A DNA stretch of 17,612 nt from DASPKA01 sp035628335 (GTDB lineage: Bacteria; Patescibacteriota; Doudnabacteria; UBA920). Under the pieces are notes generated by a model. That model made no database searches and was not told the origin of the DNA. It worked only from the letters and a program-made list of their open reading frames with translations. The stretch covers positions 1 through 17,612 of the forward strand of contig DASPKA010000020.1 of assembly GCA_035628335.1 (NCBI GenBank), given 5' to 3'. Made by a program: the position numbers and the translations under genes. Below are positions 8,211-15,710 of the stretch, piece by piece. Positions within the stretch are counted from its first letter, which is position 1. Each line of letters opens with the position of its first letter.

Positions 8211-8241
8211 AAATGCGGGCAGCACGTGGCTGCCCGCATTT
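8211..8241 (-). terminator. Stem-loop terminator after the channel-like gene
   Basis: A perfect 12-bp stem, AAATGCGGGCAG (8211-8222) with CTGCCCGCATTT (8230-8241), and a 7-nt loop lie 22 nt past the stop at 8264. The T-tract on the minus strand is short (TTTTCT), but the stem is very stable and separates this gene from DUF1801. Confidence 0.75.
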
Positions 8242-8263
8242 AGTTGAATTGTTAATGCAAAGA

Positions 8264-9343
8264 TTAATGGGTTAATTTTCGTATATAGTCGCCCATAGAT
8301 CTTTGCTCCCGCACTTCGAGCACGGCCTGATCGAGCGCTTTGAGCAAGGCCCCACGGCGCTTGTAAACCGCTATAGCGATCGGACCCTGCTCGATGCGTA
8401 AGTCAGCAACCTCAAGAGGTTTACTGCTGGCTTGCGACAAAAGGTACGACCTGTCGGCGAGTACGACCTGACATACCTTGTCAACGACGCAGTTTACAGC
8501 CTGCTCGTTACTTGGAAACGTCTTATAGCGCAAGCCATTTACCTCTGCGTACATCTGGCTCATGGTGCCAGCTTTTACAGCAATTGCCTTTGACTTTAGG
8601 TCGGACTCAACTATGATTTCCTTTTGCACCGTCTGCTTTCCCATCTCCGTCGTTACATATGCCGTAAAAAACGCAATGATCACAGCTCCTGCGAGGTTTA
8701 CTGGAATGCCGACGAAGTTCAACCTCGAGATAAGTACTCTTTGAGAGGGTCCCCAAGTTGTCATGAAGCATTTGGTTTCGTAGACACACTGTTTAAAGTC
8801 TAAATGTGCCTCTTTATCCGATTTACGTGCCCGCAACCATAACCACCATAGACATCCAACCCCCCAAGGGATTGCATAGTACAAAAGCAACAATACCAGG
8901 ACGAACGTACTTCCGAGTGTCTTAAAAAATCCTTTGGTACTCACTTTGGTGGTATCACTATGAGTTGCCGCATCTATTGCGGAACTCATATAAGAGTGAG
9001 TGAAGTCCACAAGCTTGTTGCGCTCAGCAGTGGTGCTGAGGGAGCCTACGCCGAGGAGCGCTTCACCATTATGCGTCATACGAATTACCCTGTCTGGGCT
9101 CTCAGCAGAAACAAATTGAGCGTTTTTGGCATCTATTCCCGCCTTGTCAAGAATCTGGAGGACTATCTCAGCCTCCTTCCCTTTTAGCTTGCCGTTCTCA
9201 ATGTACGTAAACGGCAGGTTGTGGTTGATCGCAATAGTAATGACTTCCGCTTTCGCGGAGTCCTGTTTCGCCCCTACCGAAAAGAATGGGACTAATAAGG
9301 CCAGGAGCGACAAAAAGAATGCCGTCTTAACAATTCGTGTCAT
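8264..9343 (-). CDS. Ionotropic glutamate receptor-like ligand-gated channel protein
   Basis: 359-residue protein with the layout of prokaryotic glutamate-receptor channels (GluR0-like). A signal peptide (about 1-25) leads into the first lobe of a type 3 solute-binding domain (about 33-125, with ERNKLVDFTHSY). A membrane span (about 146-171), a loop with CFMTTWG (192-198) where the pore filter would sit, and a second span (about 211-230, with AFFTAYVTTEM) follow. The second ligand-binding lobe (about 245-350) completes the protein. The family senses amino acids or similar ligands outside the cell and gates cations. TTWG replaces the TVGYG-type potassium filter, so ion selectivity, or conduction at all, is uncertain. 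Start supported by GGAGG 7 nt before the ATG. A strong promoter and a structured leader precede it, a terminator follows, and it appears monocistronic. Confidence 0.82.
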   Translation of the reverse strand: MTRIVKTAFFLSLLALLVPFFSVGAKQDSAKAEVITIAINHNLPFTYIENGKLKGKEAEIVLQILDKAGIDAKNAQFVSAESPDRVIRMTHNGEALLGVGSLSTTAERNKLVDFTHSYMSSAIDAATHSDTTKVSTKGFFKTLGSTFVLVLLLLYYAIPWGVGCLWWLWLRARKSDKEAHLDFKQCVYETKCFMTTWGPSQRVLISRLNFVGIPVNLAGAVIIAFFTAYVTTEMGKQTVQKEIIVESDLKSKAIAVKAGTMSQMYAEVNGLRYKTFPSNEQAVNCVVDKVCQVVLADRSYLLSQASSKPLEVADLRIEQGPIAIAVYKRRGALLKALDQAVLEVREQRSMGDYIRKLTH

Positions 9344-9379
9344 TTTCGTTCCTCCATCTTGAAAATGTTGTGTGTTTTT

Positions 9380-9424
9380 CTTGCTTCAAGCGATTTGAAG
9401 CTTCTTTAAGTACCTTGAAGCAAG
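9380..9424 (-). promoter_or_regulatory. Repeat-based leader element with alternative hairpins
   Basis: The leader of the channel-like gene carries three copies of GCTTCAA in mixed orientation: plus-strand GCTTCAA at 9383-9389, TTGAAGC at 9395-9401 and again at 9415-9421. An 11-bp perfect stem (9380-9390 with 9414-9424) competes with a 7-bp stem with a 5-nt loop (9383-9389 with 9395-9401). The element begins within a few bases of the predicted transcription start. It may be an RNA switch, a 5' stability hairpin or a cluster of protein sites. Confidence 0.5.
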
Positions 9425-9433
9425 GAATCAGGC

Positions 9434-9462
9434 ACTATATCAAAAAACCTGACAAATGTCAA
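9434..9462 (-). promoter_or_regulatory. Strong sigma-70 promoter of the channel-like gene with overlapping palindrome
   Basis: On the minus strand a consensus TTGACA (9457-9462), a 17-bp spacer and TATAGT (9434-9439) make the best promoter in the window, with a predicted start near 9427. A palindrome TGACA-AA-TGTCA (plus strand, 9450-9461) overlaps the -35 and spacer and could be an operator. Upstream to 9553 I see only a weak ATCATGT/ACATGAT repeat (9517-9523, 9542-9548). Confidence 0.8.
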
Positions 9463-9553
9463 GTTTTTTGTTATATTGATACACCTCTTTAATCATTTAG
9501 TAGATTAACAGACAACATCATGTGCTAAATTTGAATCCATAACATGATACAGA

Positions 9554-10351
9554 TTATTGAGAGGCTAGGTGTTTTTTTAGGAAGGCAGTGGTTTTTTCCC
9601 AGGCGTCTTTGGTTTCTTCTGGGGCATAGTTCATGCCAGAGGGGTTAGCGAAGGCGTGGCCTACTCCTGGGTAAATATAGAACTCATTCTCAATGCCTAA
9701 CTGATCCAAGGTTGCGTCGAACTGGTTTACGCTTTCAACTGGTATACCGGTGTCTGCACCGCCAAAAATACCTAGCACTGGCCACTTAATAGGAGCAAAG
9801 CGCTCGGGCGTAATGGTCCCTAACCTGCCATAGTACAGTAGTGTTGCATCCATAGTCTCGCCCGAGAGTGCAAGTTGCAAGGACTGCGCTCCACCAAAGC
9901 ACCAGCCAAGAGATGCGATTTTAGTTGCACCCTTCCCTTTAAGGTATGCGACCGCTGCGCGCATGTTTTCTATACCCTTCTGCTGGTTAAACTCTGCTGT
10001 TAACTTACGCGCTTCATCTTGTGTTTCAACGACCTTGCCAAATAGGTCAACTGCGAGTACTAAGAACCCCTCTTTTGCAAGTTGGTCAGCCATACCTTTT
10101 ATTTCATTCCTCAATCCTCTATTCTCATGAATCAACACCACCCCAGGGTACGAGCCTTTTGCTTTCGGGCGGGCAAAATACCCATTTGCCTCAGGGAAAT
10201 ACGTTGAATTTTCAGTAACTATAGGAGCTGTGTTTTGTGTTTGCAGCATGGAGCCATTGGTCATGGTTACTTTGTCCGTTTTCCTCACCCACAGCACTCC
10301 AGCGACAATAAGCACTAATACAGCAACTAACAAAAAATATTTTTTATCCAT
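9554..10351 (-). CDS. Membrane-anchored dienelactone hydrolase family protein
   Basis: 265-residue alpha/beta hydrolase of the dienelactone hydrolase family. The founding enzymes open dienelactone in chlorocatechol breakdown; most relatives have unknown ester substrates. A membrane anchor (about 5-22) and a linker of about 25 residues place the domain outside the membrane. Family residues are intact: HENRGL (E76), the nucleophile elbow GWCFGG (Cys151, cysteine as in true dienelactone hydrolases), GGAD (D200) and GVGHAF (H232), giving a complete Cys-Asp-His triad. The ATG at 10351 has no clear ribosome binding site; ATTATA on the plus strand (10399-10404) would be a TATAAT -10 about 48 nt upstream. 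The substrate cannot be inferred from neighbours. Confidence 0.9.
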   Translation of the reverse strand: MDKKYFLLVAVLVLIVAGVLWVRKTDKVTMTNGSMLQTQNTAPIVTENSTYFPEANGYFARPKAKGSYPGVVLIHENRGLRNEIKGMADQLAKEGFLVLAVDLFGKVVETQDEARKLTAEFNQQKGIENMRAAVAYLKGKGATKIASLGWCFGGAQSLQLALSGETMDATLLYYGRLGTITPERFAPIKWPVLGIFGGADTGIPVESVNQFDATLDQLGIENEFYIYPGVGHAFANPSGMNYAPEETKDAWEKTTAFLKKHLASQ

Positions 10352-10406
10352 AAAATCAGAACATTACTTCATATCTATATTCTACTACAATTATGAAAAT
10401 TATATA

Positions 10407-10433
10407 TTGCTCTGGTATTGCTAATCAGAGCAA
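10407..10433. repeat. Inverted repeat between divergent dlh-like and GGDEF-EAL genes
   Basis: TTGCTCTG (10407-10414) and CAGAGCAA (10426-10433) are a perfect 8-bp inverted repeat with 11 nt between. It sits upstream of the possible -10 of the hydrolase gene, where an operator could act on it. There is no T-tract on either side, so it is not a standard terminator. Confidence 0.4.
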
Positions 10434-10533
10434 AACAGCGTGTAATTATTCACTTTTAGAATATATACGGGACAAGAATTAACAAATACTTGCTCTACTC
10501 AAGTTTTTCATATCTCCTTAATCTGGTTTTATA

Positions 10534-10539
10534 TATAAT
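10534..10539 (+). promoter_or_regulatory. Candidate -10 box of the GGDEF-EAL operon
   Basis: TATAAT at 10534-10539 lies 25 nt before the preferred ATG at 10565. No good -35 is present at 17 bp, and no ribosome binding site is seen in the short leader. Confidence 0.35.
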
Positions 10540-10564
10540 AGTTATAACGAACGCAACTACCTTT

Positions 10565-12745
10565 ATGCAACATCCGCCTATCTTCTCCATAAATCCGGAA
10601 CACGTACCTGGACTCGTTGGCATTTATAATGCCATTACTGGAGAATATCTTTTTGTAGGCAAGAATGCTGAAAAAATCTTGGGATATTCTTCCCAGGATT
10701 TTCTTAGTGGGGGAGTTGCCTTTACCACATCGCTTGTCCACCCTGAAGACTTAGGTCCCTTGCTAGAAAAACACACAGCGGCGGTTAAAGCCGTAGAAGC
10801 CATGGACCTCCAGAGCGACACAAGTCATACCATTTGCTTCGAATACCGTCTTCGCCACAAAAATGGAAATTGGGTATGGGTCCAGACCAATGGCCGGGTG
10901 CTACAACGAACTCCGGAGGGCAAAGTTGAACAAATTATAAACATCTCTACAGACATAACCGAGCAAAAAAATACTTTGCGGATGCTTGAAGAAGCACAAC
11001 AAGAACTTGAAGCAAGAGCTAATGTGCTCAAGATTCTTTCAAAAAATGAAGAATATTTCCGAATGCTGGTGGAAACCGTGGAAGACTACGCTATTTTTGC
11101 GCTTGATGCCAAAGGTAAAATTATTACCTGGAATGAAGGAGTTCAGTATATCTTCGGTTTCACACAAGAGGAGATTACCGGCAAGAATTTTGACATTTTA
11201 TTTACATTACAAGACCGCATGTTAGGTTTAGGAGAACGCCTAATGCATGATACTGCGCCACAGAGTGACACCGTAGTCCACGAGGGTTTACTTGTCAGAA
11301 AAGATGAGAGCAGTTTTCACGCAGTTGTAACTATGAACAAGCTTTTGGATGAGAAGAAAAAATTGCTCGGATATTCGGTCATTATACGCGACATCACCGA
11401 AAAAAAAGAAGCAGAAGAAACCATACGCTACCAGGCATTTCACGACACGCTTACTGGCCTGGCTAACCGAGATGCTCTGTACATGCGTTTTGCAGAGATT
11501 CAGGGAGTAGCTGAAAAAGCTCAAAAAAAGCTTGCGTTGCTGTTTATAGACCTCGATAGGTTTAAGGTCATAAACGATACGTTAGGTCATGCAGCTGGAG
11601 ACATAATCTTGCGAGAAATCGGTGACCGTCTCAAACGAGTCGTAGACAGCGGTGACATAGTAGCGCGCCTTGGTGGAGACGAGTTCATTTTATTGTTGAC
11701 CGAGCTTGAACATCCGACAAAGATTATTCAAGTCGCACAAAAAGTCCTTGACGTAATAGCACCAGTAATCCGCATACAAAATAACAGTCTTCGAGTTACA
11801 GCAAGTATTGGCATCTCTGCATTCCCTGAAGATGGCTTAGATCTAAACTCTCTGTTAAAGAATGCAGATATTGCACTGTATCGCGCAAAAGAAGCCGGAA
11901 GAAATCGGTACCAATTCTACAACTACAAAATGAATCTACAGTCTGCACGACGGCTGTTCATTGAACAGGATCTACGGGTCGCAGTTGCTGGAGAAAACCA
12001 GTTTGAAATAGCCTACCAGCCGTTTATTCATATTCAGACAAACAAGATCATAGGGATGGAAGCATTAATACGCTGGCACCACCCGAGACTTGGTATGCTC
12101 TACCCTGCTGACTTCATTCCACTTGCTGAAGAGACTGGCATGATCATTCCCATGGGGGACTGGTTACTAAAAACTGCGTGCGAACAAGGAAGAGCGTGGT
12201 CTGAAAAAAATCTTCCGTTTATGGTGAGCATAAACCTCTCTGCCAGGCAGTTTGCAGAACACAATATAGTAGAAAAAATTTCTCGAAACCTGGAAGAGAC
12301 TGGATTTGATCCTCGTCTACTTGAAATAGAAATCACAGAAAGCGTGGCTATGGAAAACGTAACCCGTACTAATGACAAAATGCAGGCACTTAAACAGAAA
12401 GGAGTGTCTATTGCCATAGACGACTTTGGCACTGGGTACTCAAGTTTAAGTTACCTTAAACGCTTCCCCGTTCGGAAGCTTAAGATAGACCGTTCTTTTA
12501 TAAAACAAGCAAACAGTAACCCACATGACTATGCGATTGTAAAAGCAGTAATCAAGCTAGGGCAGAGTTTAGGCCTCCTAGTCTGTGCAGAGGGGGTTGA
12601 GAACAAGTACTTGCTGAATATGCTTTCATCTATGGGCTGTGAGCTCGCCCAAGGTTACCACATAAGTAAGCCACTCTTTGTTCCAGAGTTAACCGAGTGG
12701 CTCAATACAAAAAATGAGGTTCCTCAAAACATTAATGTTAGTTAA
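10565..12745 (+). CDS. PAS-PAS-GGDEF-EAL cyclic-di-GMP signalling protein
   Basis: 726-residue cytosolic sensor that can both make and break the second messenger c-di-GMP. A first PAS/PAC module (about 10-140), a short coiled linker (about 140-165) and a second PAS/PAC module (about 165-280) precede the catalytic domains. The cyclase domain has DTLTGLANR (about 293) and an intact GGDEF (370-374). The product-inhibition site RxxD is DSGD, so feedback binding is probably lost. The phosphodiesterase domain has EALIRW (499), NLSARQF, EITES, DDFGTGYSS (about 618), KIDRSF, AEGVE and QGYHISKP, all intact. The frame extends 25 codons upstream to a TTG at 10490, which would add a hydrophobic segment; I prefer the ATG at 10565, which directly precedes the PAS domain. 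First gene of a three-gene operon. Confidence 0.9.
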   Translation: MQHPPIFSINPEHVPGLVGIYNAITGEYLFVGKNAEKILGYSSQDFLSGGVAFTTSLVHPEDLGPLLEKHTAAVKAVEAMDLQSDTSHTICFEYRLRHKNGNWVWVQTNGRVLQRTPEGKVEQIINISTDITEQKNTLRMLEEAQQELEARANVLKILSKNEEYFRMLVETVEDYAIFALDAKGKIITWNEGVQYIFGFTQEEITGKNFDILFTLQDRMLGLGERLMHDTAPQSDTVVHEGLLVRKDESSFHAVVTMNKLLDEKKKLLGYSVIIRDITEKKEAEETIRYQAFHDTLTGLANRDALYMRFAEIQGVAEKAQKKLALLFIDLDRFKVINDTLGHAAGDIILREIGDRLKRVVDSGDIVARLGGDEFILLLTELEHPTKIIQVAQKVLDVIAPVIRIQNNSLRVTASIGISAFPEDGLDLNSLLKNADIALYRAKEAGRNRYQFYNYKMNLQSARRLFIEQDLRVAVAGENQFEIAYQPFIHIQTNKIIGMEALIRWHHPRLGMLYPADFIPLAEETGMIIPMGDWLLKTACEQGRAWSEKNLPFMVSINLSARQFAEHNIVEKISRNLEETGFDPRLLEIEITESVAMENVTRTNDKMQALKQKGVSIAIDDFGTGYSSLSYLKRFPVRKLKIDRSFIKQANSNPHDYAIVKAVIKLGQSLGLLVCAEGVENKYLLNMLSSMGCELAQGYHISKPLFVPELTEWLNTKNEVPQNINVS

Positions 12746-12757
12746 ACCAAATTACAA

Positions 12758-13696
12758 ATGGAGTATCTATTTACAAAAGGTAAACGGGGAGGGTTTACAC
12801 TCACACTCATAGTGCTTGGAGTATGGACGCTCTTCGTCATTGTGACGTTTTTGTCTCCAACCGACCAAGCAAGCAGTCGCTATGGCCTAACCCCCACACA
12901 AATTAACTTCGTGCGTGGTACCATTGTCCTACCCTATCTATTCATATGGTTAACGCTTCTTACAGCAATCATCCGTTTCAGAAATTACACGACATTAGTG
13001 GCGAATTCACTAGAGGGCGAGGGTTTTAAGCGTATGACCCGAGTCTTGTGGCTCCTGCTTGGGGTACTAATATTGCCTCCGTTTATTAACCTGATCTCCA
13101 CATACGCACCACAATTAAGAAAGTTTGTAGTAATCACATCACAGTATACATCTATAGTATTATACTTCCTTGCATTTTGGCAGTTGTATGTGGCTTCGGG
13201 ACATTTTCTAAACACACTTCACACAAGAATTAACTATGCAAAAAAATGGAAGCCCATAGTAGTTTCGGGTATGATAGTACTTACTACTTTCTATGTACGG
13301 TTGCTATTCTTAAACCCTTACAGGACGACTTCGGCAGACCCGCGGATACTCCCCACCTACTTTCTACCTGACTGGCTTATTGTACTCACTATCCTCCTGC
13401 CCTATATTGCGATATGGCTCTATGGGTTCTTAGGAGTAGCAAATATCTTGGATTACAGCAAAAATGTTTCTGGAAATATTTACCGAAAAGCATTTAACCG
13501 TATAGCCGTTGGATTTGGCATAATAACCCTCCTACTTATAACACTGCAACTGTTATCACAAGTTGGGGCTTTCCAGGGTCGTGCTACTATTACTGTTGTC
13601 TTAATCCTCGTATACATCATACTCCTAATCATTGCGTTCCAGTATTTATTTATCGCTAAAGGCGCGAAACTCTTAACTGACATTGAAAAAGTATAA
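12758..13696 (+). CDS. Polytopic integral membrane protein, unknown function
   Basis: 312 residues with about seven or eight hydrophobic spans (about 14-30, 53-72, 92-110, 122-143, 164-182, 205-227, 247-268, 277-300). The motif LPTYFLPDWLIVLTILLPYIAIWL and the following YSKNVSGNIYRKAFNRIA remind me of uncharacterised membrane proteins in Saccharibacteria genomes; this is recall, not a search. No catalytic motif or cofactor ligand pattern is visible. It starts 12 nt after the GGDEF-EAL stop and ends 2 nt before the next gene, so it is very probably co-transcribed and translationally coupled. There is no separate ribosome binding site. A role in c-di-GMP output or surface behaviour is only suggested by context. 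Confidence 0.75.
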   Translation: MEYLFTKGKRGGFTLTLIVLGVWTLFVIVTFLSPTDQASSRYGLTPTQINFVRGTIVLPYLFIWLTLLTAIIRFRNYTTLVANSLEGEGFKRMTRVLWLLLGVLILPPFINLISTYAPQLRKFVVITSQYTSIVLYFLAFWQLYVASGHFLNTLHTRINYAKKWKPIVVSGMIVLTTFYVRLLFLNPYRTTSADPRILPTYFLPDWLIVLTILLPYIAIWLYGFLGVANILDYSKNVSGNIYRKAFNRIAVGFGIITLLLITLQLLSQVGAFQGRATITVVLILVYIILLIIAFQYLFIAKGAKLLTDIEKV

Positions 13697-13698
13697 TC

Positions 13699-13944
13699 AT
13701 GTTAGCAACTGATTTGTATTACAACAGAATTATCTCTATCCTCGAAGACTACCTTGGGCCCGCGGCCGGGCGATTTGCAAATCGCCAAGTCATGACCTAC
13801 TTGAAAAAAACCCCAGACCAGCTTGAAAGAAGAGATTTGCAAATGCTGGCTATACGAATACGCAGCGGCCTTGTGGTGCTTACTAAGGACGAACAAACAG
13901 TAAATGAAGCGTACCAGCGGATTTTATCTTTAGGAGATTTGTAA
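13699..13944 (+). CDS. Small conserved-looking helical protein, last gene of the c-di-GMP operon
   Basis: 81 residues, soluble and predicted helical. The ATG follows the preceding stop by 2 nt, which supports translational coupling. The N-terminal ILEDYLGPAAGRFANRQV resembles the LGPxA motif of small helical domains (such as DUF8082-type) found next to signalling proteins, but the match is loose and I would not name it. The gene is directly followed by a terminator whose stem begins inside its stop codon. A regulatory or effector role with the GGDEF-EAL protein is inferred from context only. Confidence 0.7.
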   Translation: MLATDLYYNRIISILEDYLGPAAGRFANRQVMTYLKKTPDQLERRDLQMLAIRIRSGLVVLTKDEQTVNEAYQRILSLGDL

Positions 13945-13979
13945 ATACCGCCCCGACGTTACTCAGGACGGTATTTTTT
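13943..13979. terminator. Bidirectional terminator between convergent genes
   Basis: AAATACCG (13943-13950) pairs with CGGTATTT (13969-13976), extended by CC/GG after one mismatch. A T-run at 13974-13979 serves the plus-strand operon. The same stem follows the stop of the minus-strand gene ending at 13978, with a shorter T-tract in that direction. Confidence 0.85.
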
Positions 13980-14370
13980 AGTTCAGAATGTACCACCATG
14001 GCACTGGTTCATTACTAGGCATGCTGAAGGTGACAACCTCAAAGTTATCGTGGTTACTGCACTTATATCGTGCAGATATCCATATAACCATATTTGGGCC
14101 TTTGCCACTCTTTAAGCTTCGCTGGTGGCTCATTTCTGTCACCGAATTTCCTTCCGCCTTACAGATCAGTTCAGGCTTTGCTTGTGCGGCTCGAGCAACT
14201 TCCTCCCCGTACCGAGCAAATATCTTATGCTCCAACCGTAGAGAAGCAAATAAGTGTATCAGGGTTGCGAGCATTGCAAGTCCCAAAAGGGCTATTATGC
14301 AGGCCAAGAACCTTTCAAAGTTATCATGCCTCGCCCACTGATCTCTTGCCATTAACAATAACCTCTTCAT
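13978..14370 (-). CDS. Single-span membrane protein, unknown function
   Basis: 130 residues: a basic N-terminal tail (about 1-20), one membrane span (about 21-43), then an external domain of about 85 residues with two cysteines (CKAEG and KCSNHD) that could form a disulfide, ending in a Trp/Pro-rich tail. No family recognised. The ATG at 14370 has GGAGGT 3 nt upstream on the minus strand, close but plausible. It is divergent from another single-span protein of similar size (14454-14873), separated by 83 bp that must hold both promoters. The two do not look like paralogues. Confidence 0.7.
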   Translation of the reverse strand: MKRLLLMARDQWARHDNFERFLACIIALLGLAMLATLIHLFASLRLEHKIFARYGEEVARAAQAKPELICKAEGNSVTEMSHQRSLKSGKGPNMVIWISARYKCSNHDNFEVVTFSMPSNEPVPWWYILN

Positions 14371-14397
14371 ATTACCTCCATTTCTGAAATTTCATAC

Positions 14398-14425
14398 TAG
14401 ACCTTTCCTACGCTAAGTATATACT
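14398..14425 (+). promoter_or_regulatory. Candidate promoter of the 139-residue membrane protein gene
   Basis: TAGACC (14398-14403, 4 of 6 to the -35 consensus) and TATACT (14420-14425) are 16 bp apart. They are followed by AAGGAG (14442-14447), 6 nt before the ATG at 14454. Confidence 0.45.
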
Positions 14426-14453
14426 ATACATAATTTCAAAAAAGGAGTATACA

Positions 14454-14873
14454 ATGACAACTACGCAACGCTTTAGTTTGTCTGCGAGCGTTATCCTGTT
14501 CCTGGTGGCACTTTACGCTAGTTACCTTTTATATTTAAGGCTACCTCTAGGATCTGAAGCTTACTGGTCACGAATACGGCTTACCGAAGGCGAGGTTTTT
14601 CAAGGCTTTGTAGAGGGACTACAGCTACACGACCCAAAGCTGGCGGCGACACTAAAAGTTAAATCAACGGACAAATTTTCGTTCGTTATATATGATGGCC
14701 TGGGAAATGCCTTTCAAATGGAAGAAGGACAACCCCTTGCCATCCGCGGGGAACGAGAAAAAGTCTTAAACGCCATAACTAATGCCTGCAGCGCTAGGAT
14801 AAGCGAGCACAGCACAACAACGGACTTACAGTCCATATGTGCTGTAATCACCAGCGCACTCAACACCTACTAG
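14454..14873 (+). CDS. Single-span membrane protein, unknown function
   Basis: 139 residues with a short N-terminal tail, one membrane span (about 9-28) and an external domain of about 105 residues containing two cysteines (NACSAR and QSICAV). No recognisable family. Well-placed AAGGAG ribosome binding site and its own intrinsic terminator 7 nt after the stop, so it is monocistronic. It is divergent from the 130-residue membrane protein; shared topology and intergenic region suggest, but do not show, related roles. Confidence 0.72.
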   Translation: MTTTQRFSLSASVILFLVALYASYLLYLRLPLGSEAYWSRIRLTEGEVFQGFVEGLQLHDPKLAATLKVKSTDKFSFVIYDGLGNAFQMEEGQPLAIRGEREKVLNAITNACSARISEHSTTTDLQSICAVITSALNTY

Positions 14874-14880
14874 TGATTGG

Positions 14881-14918
14881 AAAAGCTGCCTGTTTCATTA
14901 TAAACAAGCGGCTTTTTT
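14881..14918 (+). terminator. Intrinsic terminator after the 139-residue protein
   Basis: A long stem pairs AAAAGCTGC-TGTTT (14881-14895) with AAACA-GCGGCTTTT (14902-14916), with one mismatch and a 6-nt loop, and ends in a six-T run. From here to 15047 nothing else is recognised. Confidence 0.88.
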
Positions 14919-15047
14919 GTACTTTGAAAATCTTTCACACTAGCTGCACTTGGCATGAATCATATCTTTAGCCAACCCCTGTTTGTACCTATACATCTGC
15001 ACCGTTTATTTTGTATTTCATCTATTTTTGATACACTAGTCGTACTA

Positions 15048-15053
15048 TATAAA
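15048..15053 (+). promoter_or_regulatory. -10 box for leaderless SRAP gene
   Basis: TATAAA ends 6 nt before the ATG at 15060. No ribosome binding site precedes the ATG. The overlapping TACTAT (15043-15048) is an alternative hexamer. No convincing -35 is present. Confidence 0.4.
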
Positions 15054-15059
15054 GAACTT

Positions 15060-15710
15060 ATGTGCGGAGCATATTCACAATTTACGGACGAAAAAAAACT
15101 CGCAAAACGTTTTGGAGTTACAGTTCCAGCATTGCCAAAGCGATACAACATTCGCCCCTCCCAACCTGTTGCGGTAATATTTAATGATAACCCAGGAGAG
15201 CTAAGTTTTGCGCTTTGGGGCATATACCCTCCATACGACAAACCCCAGAAGATGTTCCTTATAAACGCCCGTAGTGACAGCTTGGGGAAACCTATGTGGA
15301 AAAAGCTTCTCGTCGAACATCGATGCCTCATTCTTGCGGACGGTTTTTATGAGTGGTACAAGCCCGAAGATGGAGGACCAAAAGTACCTTTTCGTTTTGA
15401 ATTGAAAACACGCGAACCATTTGCATTCGCTGGATTATGGCAAGAAGTCGAAGGTAAAGATGGAAAACCTGAACGGCATTGCGTAATTATTACCACAGAA
15501 CCTAACGAGCTCGTAGGCAAAATTCACAACCGAATGCCTGCAATCCTAGATCCAGAAGACGAAGCTAAATGGTTAAATCCTGACTTAGAAACCACCCAAC
15601 TGTTAGAGCTTTTAAAGCCTTACAACTTTATAGCTATGGAATCTTTTTCGGTTTCTACAAAAGTTAACTCACCTGCATACGACTCAAGAGACCTTATCCG
15701 CCAGATTTAG
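15060..15710 (+). CDS. SRAP (SOS response-associated peptidase) domain protein, YedK/HMCES type
   Basis: 216-residue protein of the SRAP family, which forms a covalent thiazolidine crosslink between Cys2 and abasic sites in single-stranded DNA and so shields them at replication forks. The start is set by biochemistry: Met-Cys2 must be N-terminal for Cys2 to become the reactive residue, so I reject the 35 upstream in-frame codons. Conserved residues are present: C2-G3, YNIRPSQ (29-35), the NAR motif (69-71), GFYEW with E98, and HNRMP with H156. Length is typical and the protein seems complete. It appears to be transcribed alone with a leaderless start. Its 3' end overlaps that of the convergent membrane protein gene by 17 bp. 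Confidence 0.95.
   Translation: MCGAYSQFTDEKKLAKRFGVTVPALPKRYNIRPSQPVAVIFNDNPGELSFALWGIYPPYDKPQKMFLINARSDSLGKPMWKKLLVEHRCLILADGFYEWYKPEDGGPKVPFRFELKTREPFAFAGLWQEVEGKDGKPERHCVIITTEPNELVGKIHNRMPAILDPEDEAKWLNPDLETTQLLELLKPYNFIAMESFSVSTKVNSPAYDSRDLIRQI

Noticed and set aside
10490..10564. TTG start adding a hydrophobic N terminus to the GGDEF-EAL protein
   Set aside because: Rare start codon without a ribosome binding site; it would place the TATAAT box inside the gene, and the PAS domain starts right after the ATG at 10565. Not fully excluded.
14955..15059. 35-codon N-terminal extension of the SRAP protein
   Set aside because: Cys2 must follow the initiator Met for SRAP chemistry, and the ATG at 15060 gives Met-Cys-Gly; the extension has no family similarity or ribosome binding site.
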